In this document: positions 12,403-24,470 of the stretch, one piece after another | How the letters are laid out: each line of letters begins with the position of its first letter | Numbering within the stretch: the first letter of the stretch is position 1 | Assembly (NCBI GenBank): GCA_001910725.1 | Contig: MJGA01000005.1 | Span: 1,674,001-1,738,000 of the forward strand | From: Phanerodontia chrysosporium | Taxonomy: Eukaryota > Basidiomycota > Agaricomycetes > Polyporales > Phanerochaetaceae | Length of the DNA stretch: 64,000 bases | Direction: 5' to 3' | The notes under the pieces: model-generated | What the model saw: the letters and a program-made list of their open reading frames with translations, nothing else | Told to the model about the DNA's origin: nothing | The model's database searches: none | Made by a program: the position numbers and the translations under genes

Positions 12403-15400
12403 CTATCGCATTCCGCCCTCGACTGCCTTGTATGTCTTGCCATCTTTCGTGCGATGTTGTTTGCGCAGGTCGATAAGGTACCCAGCTGCCGCGGAGACTG
12501 CGGGAGCACCCCAATGCTCAAAAGCGACGGACAAACCGACGTTGAGAATAACCGCAATAAGTAGCGTGACTCGCCCCACAAGCGGAAGATCGGTGAGTTC
12601 CAGTATTGATGAGAGGAAATCCGGCGGGAAGAGGAGTACGAGGAGGTTGAAGAGAGACAGTGACACGATGGAAAGCATCAACAGCACTGAAAAGAAGTGT
12701 AAACGCTAACTGCCCACAGAGAGTTATCAACCCGGACTGACCATTGGTCCACATCGGTTTGCGGTAGGGAGGCCCGATGCTGAACACGGCCGCCACCAGA
12801 ATATACTGGAAACAGGATACCAAGAACAACGCCGAGTTCTCGTAGTTCTTCGCAGCCAGCTTTCCTTCGTCGGAGTCGGGATCGTTCATGACCGGAGGAG
12901 TATACCTGGCAGCGAGTCAGCTAGCTTACAAACACTCTTGCGGGAATCACTCACCATGGCTGACGGCGCACCCAGAAGTAGGCCCAGAATTGAATGCCGC
13001 TCGTTATGATGACTTGTCCAATGATGCTGGACAGAACCTTCTTCGAGACCAGACTCGCTGTAGGTCCTTTTGGATGTAACTTCGGGTAGGGAAGCGTACG
13101 GCCCACTGCGAGATAGAAGCTCAGGAAATGCCCGAGTATTGAGATAGCTGGGACTCACTCGTGACCGCGATGGGAATGATGATGAACAAATCAATGTACA
13201 GGAACTGATGATATAACAGTTAGCACTCGCTACTAGGGAAGTGGACACCTACATACCTGGAAGTCTCCCAACGAAGAGGCGAAGGAGTACAACAATGTGA
13301 TGGTTGTGAACTGTATGAGAGAATACAGTGCCCTAAACGGTTGAAGTCAGTCAGTCTATCATCGCGAAGAGACGATCAGGACATACATGTATTTAAAGCA
13401 GCTGAAGCTCGTAACAAGCGCAGCACGACCCTCTTTGATGACTTCGAGCACACAGCTGATGTCCGGCGTGCGGCTCGTGAAGGGCGCCGCCACCGACGCT
13501 TCGGCTTCGGACAGCGACAGTCCTACATCGGCTGCCTTGAGCGCCGCGCAATCGTTTGCACCGTCGCCGCACATCAGAACCGTATATCCGAGACCTTGCA
13601 GCCTCTCGACAACCTCGTTCTTCTCGTCGGGTGACATGCGTGCAAAGATCTGCGCCTTCACGAGCATCTACAGATATTAACTGATGAGAATGTATATCAT
13701 TTTGAGTCTCAGTGTGTACTCACCCGTTGCACAGTCTCCAGCGGGCCATGATTGATCATCCAGCGGAAGACGTCACCAGTAACTACAAGAGCGTAGTCGT
13801 GATATTCGACATGATCAGACTCCACTGTTCTGTGGGCAGGAGGGGTTAACGGCTTCAGGCTGTAGTCGTCCAATTTCCACGCCGGCTCGTCCATGCAGAA
13901 CCATTCTAGCTTTGACATGGGCGTATGTGGACCACCTGCCAAATGAATGCGTCAGTCATCGTATTGTGCGTAGCGCAGAGATAGCAAACCTCGAATGAAG
14001 ATCGGGGAGAAAATGTGCGCTGCTTGATTGACCAGACTGCATTCGCGTGCAACACTGACAGCGGTAAGAGGATTGTCGCCAGTGATCATGCGACAGGCGA
14101 AATGCGCGGCCCTCAGAGCTTGAATAGCAGGGGTGGTTCCGGGCTTCAACTTATTCTCGAAGATGATGAGGCCAAGGAACCTCAGTCCAGACTCTGCTTG
14201 CTCTCTAGGTGGGAGATAAGCCCAGGCGTACAAATTAAAGGTGCAGGCGCAGTACTTACCGCTTCATCTTCTGAGCCCTGAGCCACGTCAGGCCCTCGAT
14301 GCTCTTGCCAGCCATAGCGATGACACGGTATCCACGCTTGGTATAGTAGGACAGCAAGTCATCGTAGTCGTCGGGGACTGCGGAAAGAAATGAGTCGCAG
14401 AATTGTAACATGGGGCAAGACAGGCTCACAGGAGTCCTTCTCGCAGATCTCGCCCATAACCTCCGGGGCACCCTTGACATATATCTCCATGGAGCTGCTC
14501 TTCAGCCTCTTGACGATGACACTCATTCTGCGGAGCGATGAGACGAACTCAAAGGTACGGATGACACCGAGCTCGAGGAAGTGCGCATGCTAGAGAGCTA
14601 GTTCAGCCCAGCTTCGCGAATCACGAAGATGGCGACCTACCCGAGCAGACCCCTTCAGAGCGTCCTCAACGCGGAACGACGCGGACCCCGGCGGGCGCAC
14701 GACGGTCTGCACGAGAGCAGCGGGTCGGTCGCCGCCTGCACGGCTCTTGACGACAGCAGTACCCGACACTTGGCCCTCCTCGAGCGTCCACTTTGTGAAT
14801 TCGAACATCTTCACATCGAGCGGGTCGCCAATGATCTCGCCGTCGACTTTCTTCAGCGAATGACAAGTCGCCAAGGCGTACAAGAAATTGGCTTTCTCGT
14901 TGCTGGAAGGCATGTCACGCACATCCTCGAGCAGCTCGCCGAAGCGGTGCACGTTCCGTTCGAGCGCTCGCACTCCGAGAATGTCGAGCCCGTCCTCGGT
15001 GAGGGTGCCCGTCTTGTCAAAACAACAGACGTTGATGCGCCCGCCGACGTTCACTCGGCTCGGTGAGATGCAGAAGATACCCCGCTTGCGAAGCCGGCCG
15101 ATGGCAAAGCTAGTGCCAATCGAGAGAGTTGCAGGCAATGCCGGAGGCACGACGACGGTGATGAGATCGAGGGCACGAAGCATGATCGTATGCCACTTGA
15201 TCTGCAAGCAAGACTTAGTGATGTCTTCAAGCAGGTAGCCAAGTGGACTTACACCAAGCCTAACGAATTGGACGGCGGACGCACAGAACCCGAGGCCAGC
15301 GAGACCAGCAAGTACCAGAATGAAGCGGATCGAGTCGCGATAGAACTTGAAACCAATCGGCTTGGGGAAAAGCATTGAACGGACAAGAGCGCCTTTCGTA

Positions 15401-17602
15401 GTGTTGAAACCTACATCCGCCGTCAGTGCTTTGCAACTCGAGTTTGAATCAGTTCTACACACCTGTCCGTACCACCAAGCCGATCGCTGGCAAGCCCGTA
15501 CTACCATCTGCGGCAATAACACCTCGAATGCGCACCACCCGAGTACCGGCGTACAAGAAGCTCTTAATCGTGTCGCCAGTAGGCTCTTTGCTGTCCTTCC
15601 AGCGAGCAAGATCTTCATCCTTGATCGGGGTTTTACTAACTGGAACGCTTTCGCCTGTGAGCATGCTCTCGTTGACGATGGCATCACCGGAGAGCAAGAA
15701 TACATCTGCTGGAAAAACATGAAGCGGTGGCTCGTTCAAGTTCACGATGTCGCCGGGCACCAGGTCTGTCGACTCGACCTCTCTCCCTAATGCAGCACAA
15801 TCTTTTAGCCGAGTATCGCATTGGGATGGCCAAATTCTTACATATTCCTTCCCGAAATACCGTGACAGGGCAAGAGAACCTTGACATCTCGCGCATGCGA
15901 GCAATAGTCTTCTTCGTCTCTACCAGCGTTGTGATGATACTGATAGCGGAAATCAGGGCGATACAAAACGCGTAATAATAGTAGTCATCCAAGGACCACA
16001 GGATAATACTAGCGATTTGAAAGACGTAGAATGGGTGTATAACCTTCATACTCATGAGTCTCCGAGATCAGCCTGAAGGGAACGAACTTACCTCTTCCAC
16101 GAGTAGAGACAGCGTTGACTTTCCCTCGATGTCGATAACATTTGGTCCAAATAGCTTCAGCCGCTGAATCTTTGTGCTGTCAGGGAGGCCACCTTGGACA
16201 GCCGGCTTATTGTTCCATGTCGGGTCACGCCAGTCTCTGCATACCGTTTAGTTTACCAAGGAGAGCCAACAACTTTGTACGTACTTCATCATACTGAACA
16301 AACCTGTCCGTGGATCAAGTGCAAACCGTGCGTAGCGATAATCTACGACAAGGAGGTGTTGAAGTGTGCCCGATGAGATGTCGCCGTTCTCTCCAGCACG
16401 AGAAGGTACCCGAGAAAATGCCACTGATCCCGAAAATACCGTTGAGATATGGTATGGATATTCGATTTTCCTTATGGGAAACAGTGATATATCTCTGTAG
16501 GCAGACTTCCACAACGTTACGGGAAGCTACCATGCATGAAAATAAGAATACTAACCTCGATAACGATGAAGCCATGTTCCATGTCCTTGAAAGCCTTCTC
16601 CGTCGTCACCCAGCGTAGCCACAGTCGAGGGAACCAATGCCCAAGTAGACCAAGGATCCCGAAAGAGAGTACGCAGCACACACGCCAGAGTACCTGCCGG
16701 AAGCGGACCACTTCGTAGCCGACGAAGCGAATATGCGCATCTTCCTCTTCAAGAAATATCATTTGGCGACTGGGCGGTCCTGGAGGAGGAGGCTCGCTGA
16801 GGTCAAGCTCGCCCATGTCGATGCGTGCCTCGTCTCCGAAGATGGGGTCGCCAGTCATGACATGCAAAGCGAGGCCTGGTGATGGCGGCCGAGAAGTCTC
16901 TTCGATAGACCGAAAGTCGATAGAGTCATGGTCGAGGTCGCGGACTGACTCATCTTCGGATACGTCCTCCTCTGAAGCGTAGCCCCAGCGCTCTTCATCG
17001 TCGGTGTCTATCGCGTAGTCGGAACCCGCGTCTGAGCGGCGACTGGACGTTCGACGGAGCAATCCTGCGCGTGATGACCTGCTGGAAATGGATGGCCGCC
17101 TGCTACGCGGCGGAGATTCCGTCTGTGGTGCAGCCCTCGTGAATATCTGGGCAATATTTTCGAAAACAGTCGGACGTGGGGCGGGCGAGGTCGACTTGTG
17201 CCGTGACCGCCTGTAGTGTCTTTCGCCCTCGTCTTCGTCTTCAGTATACTGGTCCTCGTGCTCACCTTCCGACACGAGTGACGCGCGACTGTCTCTGCGG
17301 CTGTCCCGGCTCATGCGCCTGCTCCTGGAGCGCGACCTGCCCTCGTCCTCGCTCTGCCGCCGGCTTTGCGACGACCTGCGCCATCCTTCGCTACTGCGCC
17401 GCCCGTGTTCCGAAAGTGACATCCGTGACACACTGCTAGGGTTGACCGAATGACTTGGACCGTCGAAGATGTAGCCATCGCCGCCAGCTTCATACTGCGA
17501 ATTGCGACGTGCTCGCCTGTTGGATTCGATGGCCTCCTGGATGTCTATAGCAGAAGCACCTTCTGTGTAGTCGTACGATTCTGACGACGAGGATGCCGCC
17601 AT
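12403..17602 (-). CDS. YPK9: P5B-type ATPase (Ypk9/ATP13A2-like, vacuolar/endolysosomal polyamine transporter family)
   Basis: P-type ATPases of group P5B export polyamines from late endosomes, lysosomes or vacuoles; the polyamine role is family knowledge. An unusually long N-terminus (17602 to about 16740, some 290 aa) is acidic and Ser/Arg-rich, with dense RRXS sites. The P5B signature PPALPAT (about 15150) separates it from P5A, which has PPELPM. Actuator motif [11 protein letters not shown] lies near 15655, phosphorylation site [12 protein letters not shown] near 15010, and hinge [18 protein letters not shown] near 13560. About ten helices are present, the last ones in 12403-13330. At least twelve exons are implied. 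The start at 17602 gives [11 protein letters not shown]. The stop follows [14 protein letters not shown]. Confidence 0.93.
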
Positions 17603-18478
17603 GTCGGCCTTGAGGCCTGAGGACTGTGAAAGAGTTTGGCGTAAAACGCACAAGGATCCAAAATACTGGCAGAAATTCCGAATCAACCCAGGCACGCCTG
17701 CAAGCGTCATAGCGGATTACGCGCCCGTAGACCCCGAACACCGCGTAGCGCCGAGCACCAGTCATCTCCTCGGTGCCTCGTCCCATTCCATTGTACTCAC
17801 CGTGCAGAGCTAACCAGCCCAAAAATCTGATTGAAACTCTACCAAAGCTTGTGTACTGTGCGATCTATGTGCCTAGTGACGAAATTTGGAAGTGTTCACC
17901 GAATATTCAGTACTCAGTTTCTACTACAGACAATTCCGCTAAGCTAGTAAAGCGTACACACATTGGCGTGGATTCAGAAAGCTAAGTGTAAAGTTTTTGT
18001 TGACCAAGTCTAAGATAGCCGGACTAGCAGCACACCAGCTGGTAGCTCCAGCCTAGTGTTGCGCCACAACTCGTCGGTTCGTTGGTTCCGAAGCGAGTGT
18101 GTAAACCGTGAGAGCGATGTAGCTGTCTAGTGAACCCGCGCGTTGTTTCCTAATGCTACTGCTGATTTGTTCTAGACAGGGAACAAGGCGGAACGTGATG
18201 CAGCACACATGAGATGAGCGGCCCAGGCTTGCGGGGAACGTAGCGGAGTTGAAATTCCTGAGCCCACTTTCCCAATCCGGATGTCCAAGTTCGTATCGTC
18301 CTACCATCTCATTGTCCCGCAGAATGGACTCTGACTCGGGAGATTCTAGCCAGTGCATGTCCATCGACTCGGGCTTTTTTGACGATGTCCTTGTAATCGA
18401 TGGGGCCTCGTCGGACGAGTCCGAGATGGACTTAAATACCGGGGGGTTCGCCACCAACTTCCCTCCCAACGACCCAGT
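17603..18478. promoter_or_regulatory. Divergent promoter region with an upstream ORF on the plus strand
   Basis: About 0.9 kb between the starts of the P5B ATPase and the kinase. It contains an acidic 52-codon open frame (ATG at about 18324) whose stop TGA overlaps the kinase ATG as ATGA at 18479-18482. Confidence 0.5.
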
Positions 18479-21400
18479 ATGAATTCTTCCGTCTCATCTG
18501 CAGCTGTCTCTCACTCATCTCTCGAATCGACTCCCTCCTACGCGAAGGCTAGTGCCAGCGCTGCTCCCGACGCCGACCTAGCAGAGGATCGCAATAATGT
18601 CCTTCGAGAGCTTCTCGAGCAGGTGCCCGAGGTCGAGTTACCTTGGTTCCTGGACCACGCACTGCCGAAGCTCGATCCCGAAGTGAACATCGCTTCGCTC
18701 GTTGAGCAGATGAAGCAGAACGGTCTCATCAACGACCAGGGTTTCTGGTCCCTGTGGAACGACCACCCGATCTCTAACCTCGGCGTCAAAGAGAACGTCG
18801 TATATAGCCCGTTCCAGACTCTCGCTGCGAACATATGCGAGCAGTCCGGGCTAAAGAACATCCGCAAGCAAACAGTTGCCTTTCTATGCATTCCCGACCA
18901 GCCGCCCACGCAGGAGATGAGGTCGAACACGTCAAAACCCGACTGCGCCGCCGTACTGTTGAAGCCGGATGGATCCCCTGTGTGGACGTACAGGCCCAAG
19001 CCACGCCGCAAGCCTAAGGGCAGTTCCCAGACGGCAGCAAAGACCAAGGCAGGTTCATCGACGTCGCAGACGCCCGAGGACGCTTCAGCGCCACAGCCGA
19101 AGCCGCCGTCAAGCGAGGAGGCCGAGAAGGCTAAGAAGAAGGAGAAGAAGACTGAGGAGGAGAAACAGAAGCTGAGGAGAGAGAGGAAGGAGAGGAAGGA
19201 GAGGGAGAGGGAACATGTACTGCGATGGATGGACATGGCGGTGCCAGGAGAGTTCAAGGTCGACGCCAGAAATCCGAGATATACTCACGACGTGAGTCCG
19301 TATATCCTCTAAGCAGCCCTCTTCCTAACCTTTCTATCACAACACAGAACCAGAAGAAAATCCTGTGGTCCCTCGCGTACGTCTTGCGCGAGGACCCCCG
19401 GCGGCGCTTCGTGCACGGGTTCACCATTGAAGATACGAACATGCGTCTCTGGTTCTGCAGCCGCTCGGATGTCTTCGTCTCAAAGCCGTTCGACTTTATG
19501 AAGGTAGGATATAGCAATCTCGTCTATCGACTCCGCTCATACTCACTATTACTGTTAGGACCATGAACTCACCGTGCGGTTCATTCTCAGCATATGTTTC
19601 GCTTCTTTGTCGCAGCTTGGGTGGGACAGCACCATCAAGGTTGTTCCGGAAAGCTTGGGTACGGACTCAGTCAAGTTTGATATTCAGGTCAGGGACCACG
19701 AGACCGGCGATCTCAGGACATTCCGCACTAGAAGGGTGCTGTCGAACATCGGAGCCGACGTCGTGCGAGGCAGAGGTACTCGCGTATGGGAGGTCTACGA
19801 GCTCGATCAGAACGGCCAAATCATCATGAAGACAGTGCTTGTCGACGGCAAGCCAATCCAGGTTCCGGTGCTTTACGCCCTGAAAGACTGCTGGATCGAC
19901 GACAATCGCTGGCTTGAAGGCGAGATCATCGACATGGTATGCCACGGTAAAGCCAATGAAGACGACAGTGATAAAGAGGAGAAGCAGGAAACCGATCAGG
20001 AGAAGCACGATCGCGAAGAGCTGAACCAGTTCTTGATGCATTACGTGGCACACGGCCGAGTCTACGTCGGAGACCAGCCTGACCACACCCGTACCGTCAT
20101 GCTGGATTCGCAGGAACTGCCGAAGCAAAGCAGTGTGCTGCACGTTCCACTCGAATACAGCGCACGGACTCAGGTGGTTAGTAAACTTCCGGCGATAGGC
20201 TCAATGGCCCTGGCGAGGGAAGCACCTCAAGCGATGCACCTGTACTCGGGGAAGTTTCACTACCGCATCGTGTACGAGGAGGTCGGCGAAACCCTGTTCA
20301 GCGTGAAGTCTATGAGCGACGTCTTTTGGCATCTCGCGGGAGTCACTCAGGGTGAGAGCTCGCATCTTCGCACCTGCGACAATGCTAACTCATGGCATAT
20401 CTTCGCAGGCATCGGTCTGCTCTACTCTCAAGGCTGGATGCACCGCGACATCAGCGTTGGAAACATTCTCATTGTAAATGGAAGCCCGAAAATCTCAGAC
20501 CTGGAGTACGCAAAACCTGTTGTAAATGATTCGAAGCCTCACAGCATTCGCACGGTACGTTATAATCTCATCTTCGTAGTCGTCGTGAACGCTCACATGC
20601 GTAGGGAACAATCTTCTTCATGTCCACCGAGGTCCATAGTCACGGTTACCAGTACTGGCGGCCCCCGGTCGAGAGTCCAGTAGCTAAGGTGAAACGCTCC
20701 TGGGCGAAGAAACTGTCTAAGGAGGCGCAGCCCGTCACACCGTCTCCGGCGCCGAAGGCTTCCTCCATCGCGGACATCCCTTTCCGCCATAACGTGCTGC
20801 ACGACGCAGAATCTATCTTCTGGCTGGGCCTTTACCTGCTCCTGGTCTCGATTCTCACGCTGCCGAAGGATGCGCCTAAAGCAGAGAGGGCGAAGTATAC
20901 TGAATACCAGAAGGCCCAGCACATACTCGCCACGAAGATTTTCTGCCATAATTCATTCCGTGTTCAGGCCATGCTGGTCCATAGCCACCTTCTGAGGCAA
21001 GCAAACCTGTTGAGCCTTCACCCTCGCATACGGGAGGCTATCGACGTGCTTGAGCGCATCCGGGCGGCCATTGTCAGGACTTTCGAAGAGGCAGAACGCG
21101 ATCTGCACCTGAAGCCGCACGATGTAGACCTCGACGGCGTCGATGGGCTTCTAGGTACCATGGTGGAGGAGTTCCTTAGGTTATTCCACAGTCTACGGAA
21201 GAATGACATCGCAGTAAAACCTCGCAGCAAGGTGCCGACCAAACTCCACAACGCGGTGAAGGGTGACAACTCCAAGCGCAAGCCCCAAGAGCAGCCGGAT
21301 GAAGACGAGGGCAATCCCTCAAAGAGGGTCAGGACCGAGGATGGCCCTGTCGCGTCTACTTCCTCCACTGGCCTCTCAGGCCGCGGGGTGCCGATCACGG

Positions 21401-21621
21401 TTGATTCTGACTTCTTTGGCCGCAGTCTTGACGCAGAGGTCCCCAGCTCTGTCGCGTCTAGCTCTCGCGCGTCTAGCTCTGGTGTACCCAGTTCTCGCGT
21501 GTCCAGCTCTCAGACATCCGACTCTGGAGCCTCGTCCTCAAGAGCACCCATCGCAGAGGTCGAAAAGACTCCCAAGAAGCCGAAGCGCACCAACAAGGGC
21601 AAAGGGGTGGCGCGCGAGTGA
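18479..21621 (+). CDS. FunK1-type fungal protein kinase
   Basis: Member of the fungal-specific kinase family FunK1, expanded in mushroom-forming fungi; no substrates are known. The N-terminal part (18479-19290) has LEQVPEVELPWFLDHALPKL and a Lys/Glu-rich coiled segment. The kinase domain spans 19350-20560 after introns at about 19291-19347 and 19504-19560. It shows the catalytic loop YSQGWMHRDISVGNILI and the degenerate metal loop ISDLEYAKP, with DLE instead of DFG, which is typical of FunK1. Two further introns at about 20350-20408 and 20555-20606 precede GTIFFMSTEV and the C-lobe (HDAESIFWLGLYLLLVSI). The C-terminal tail (21260-21600) is Ser-rich and basic (RKPQEQPDE, KKPKRTNKGKGVARE). The start is taken at 18479; a start at 18324 would need an unseen intron. 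Confidence 0.88.
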
Positions 21622-21909
21622 TAGAGGCGCGTTTGCTATGCCTTCATCCTGATTGCAGCAGCCAGTATTGTGGCGATACACGAGTCCGCCTTGATCTATG
21701 CGTCTGCGAACAACCTTCGTCCTAGCCTATCTCCCTGCAATTTTACCTCCTGTTCCGGAATCATGCCGATGTTGAACGCCTCTTTCCTATGCCATCTCTG
21801 TCTCCCGACCTCTTGTAGATTACGGTGGTCTATATACCACCCGGAGCATGTACTACTATATACAATAAATACACGGTTCATCTTTCCGGGTAGTGCACTG
21901 TGCAGCGTC

Positions 21910-23879
21910 CTAGCTCCTCGCCTTGCCGTCCTTCCAGTCATCGAACTCATCACTGTACGCGGCCCCATCGTGGTCGGGGCGCGCGAGCGTCGCATCGGAG
22001 GACGTCGACTCGCGGTGTGGCTCCTCCGCGAGGCTGTCGTGGTCCTCCATCATCCGCGCCCGCTCGCCCTCGCCGCCTGCAGCCCACGGCCGGTCGGCCG
22101 CGCGCCGCTGCGCCGAAAACCCGCCGTCCTCGTCGTCGCTCGCGTCGCCGAGCTGCCATGGCACACCGCTCTCCGCGTACTCGCCCTCGGCAGCCAGGAT
22201 GCCCTCCTCCTCGTCGCCGGCCTTGCTCCGCGCGCGCCGCCGGGCGGTCGGCGGCAGCGAGACCATCGTCGTGGCGTCGTCCGTGCCCTTGAAGCCCGGA
22301 CCTTTCGGCTGCGGGTCCGGCTTCTTGTTCGTGAGTAGCACGACGCCAGAGACGAGGATGAGGATAGAGCAGAAGATCAGGAACAGCGTCCAGGATTCGT
22401 AGGCGTCCACCTCATTGTTGAAGATCTGGGGAGTTCGTCAGCATGGTGCAGTCATACGATACGGAAGCAGCGAACCAATGAGTTGAGGAAACTGGTCAAG
22501 ACGGTTAGCATGCTGAGGGCAAAATTTGGGGTGATGACTTACCCCATAGCAGTGTACACCCCATAAAACACGGGAACAACTAGTGTCGAGTCGTAAACCT
22601 TCAAACCCCGATTGAGACAGATGATCTGCGACACCGCAGTCACCGCCAACAGGATGAAAGTAAATATAGATGATGCTTGGCCAAACTGATTGCCAGTGTT
22701 TTGATGTGATGCCGCTCCGGAGATGAGAGCAACTCTAGAGAAAGGTCAGCACGAGAGCGTGAATTCAATCGAAGTGCGCACCCGGCCTTCGCAAACACAA
22801 GACAGCCTCCCGCCAGTGCTCCACCGAGGCATGCCCAGCCGATGCCCAAAGTCCATGCGATGCGCTTGTCATCGTGGGCAGAAGTCCAGGACTCGAGATA
22901 CCCGCGAATGATGTACATGACCCGCGTGTGGAAACCGATGATTCTGTGCAGCATATTCTTCGGCGGGGGACCTTTGGCCAGGCTGTTCGCGTCAAAAGGC
23001 ACGGCGCTGAGGTCTGCGCGTGCCGCGAGTACAGCGTCCAGTTGTGATGTGAAGACGGTCAGGGAAATGAGGGCAAAGGACAGGAAGAAGAAGTATGCCA
23101 GCCAGTTGCCCCGCGTCCAGAGCTGTGTTAGATGGTGTGCGTCCGTCTCCGAGTTGAGCCCGCTATTAATCGAGCCGAAGGCGACGATGCCAATGACACC
23201 GACGATTACAATTATGGTGCCCTGTAAATAGAAGGTGAGTAGGGGATGAGCCATAGATTGAACAACCGGGGACGACCGGCCAACGCACGTAAATGTCATT
23301 ATTCGTGACGGGGGAATTAACCAGGAATTTAGCGAATAGGAAGTTGAAGATGAGTGAAGTAGATCCCAGGGGTGCAACGTATTCTGCTTCAAGTCAGTAC
23401 AACAAAGGTGTTGCAAGTCACACGATGCGCACCTGCACGCATGTACTCTAGCGCAAGTGTGCTTCCGATGAGCTGAGACAGACTGCGGTGCCACTATTCA
23501 GCGCAGGGTAGAGGGAGCAACGCTTGTGGTACTTACACATATAATATCATGCCCAGCAGCCAGAGAGGTCTAAGCCAGTCTTTTCTCCGCGCTGCTTTGG
23601 GGATCGCACTTGTCCGTACCTGCAGTGCCGCACAGCATTGGCTCAGTGGTCACTGCTTTGCAGAAGCTAGCTACATACGTGGTCGAGCTTCGTAAGGTTC
23701 AGACCTGCAGCGTTCATGATGGAGGCAAGGGTGACGATGCCGAGTCCGATGATGAACGCCACGACGGGACTGGCATGATGCGCAGGGACATCGTCCGCAC
23801 GGTGGTCAGCAAGAGTTGTAGGAGCTGGGGTAGACGACGCGAAGCCTGCGATCGATGCCGAGGGCATGGAAGAGTTCAT
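21910..23879 (-). CDS. NIPA-family magnesium transporter
   Basis: Multi-pass membrane protein of the NIPA (DUF803) family, proposed Mg2+ transporters. The start at 23879 gives a Ser/Ala-rich leader, then ASPVVAFIIGLGIVTLASIMNAAGLNLTKLDH (first helix). Following exons carry DWLRPLWLLGMILYV, SLSQLIGSTLALEYMRA, EYVAPLGSTSLIFNFLFAKFLV and DIYGTIIVIVGVIGIVAFGS, all strongly NIPA-like. After a loop come HRIIGFHTR and further helices (RIAWTLGIGWACLGGALAGG, QASSIFTFILLAVTAVSQII, WTLFLIFCSILILVSGVVLL). The tail (21910-22310) is cytosolic, acidic and Ser/Arg-rich. Nine or so exons. A LINE sits about 390 bases upstream of the start. Confidence 0.88.
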
Positions 23880-24255
23880 AGCATGGACGTTGCGAGGAAC
23901 GTGCCCCGGGGATGGTGGAGGGCAGAAGAAAGAACGTGGAGGCTGTTGGAGACGGCGACGACGATATCAAACTTGTTGCGGAGACCCGAGGTACGCGAGC
24001 CGCCGCGCAGCGTGTAAGCGCCAATGACATGCTGACACTCCAGCTCTGACGCACTCTGGTCCGCTGTCGGCCGACCACATATGGCAGGTCCAGCCAGCGT
24101 GGCGACCGCCGCTTTCCGCACAGATATACTGCCAGCGAACAGGCTTCCTGAAAATTGACATGCAACAAATGAGGGTCGCTTGTATATGCGGAACTCGGTC
24201 AGTGGCCCCAGTACCTCCTCCAGATCTCATTCGTCCGTCCAACATCGCAGCGAAC
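23880..24255. other. Promoter region of the NIPA gene, ending at the LINE insertion
   Basis: 376 bases between the NIPA start codon and the left target-site duplication of the retrotransposon. No gene seen; it should hold the proximal NIPA promoter and leader. Confidence 0.5.
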
Positions 24256-24269
24256 CTACTCTGCCTATT
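24256..24269. repeat. Target-site duplication, copy at LINE 3' end
   Basis: CTACTCTGCCTATT, identical to 31362-31375. The last two T merge with the poly(T) run, so the true duplication is 12-14 bp. Confidence 0.93.
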
Positions 24270-24292
24270 TTTTTTTTTTTTTTTTTTTTTTT
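24268..24292 (-). repeat. Poly(A) tail of the LINE
   Basis: Run of 25 T on the plus strand, equal to the 3' poly(A) of the minus-strand element, directly next to the target-site duplication. Confidence 0.93.
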
Positions 24293-24470
24293 AATTCTAG
24301 TTATTATACTGCGTACAACACGGTACATGTGCAGTGGGTGGACGATGTGGATGCTATAGTCCCTCCCGGGACAGCGGATCTGCGGTGCAACGCAGACGAA
24401 GGCCCTCAGCGGGCGGCGGGGCCGCAAACGCGGCGTGCAGCGTGGAAACACGTGCAGGGCAAGCGGAGGG

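Noticed and set aside
22640..23494. A 284-codon single-frame protein
   Set aside because: It is the NIPA exon read through its introns; the spliced NIPA model explains it better.
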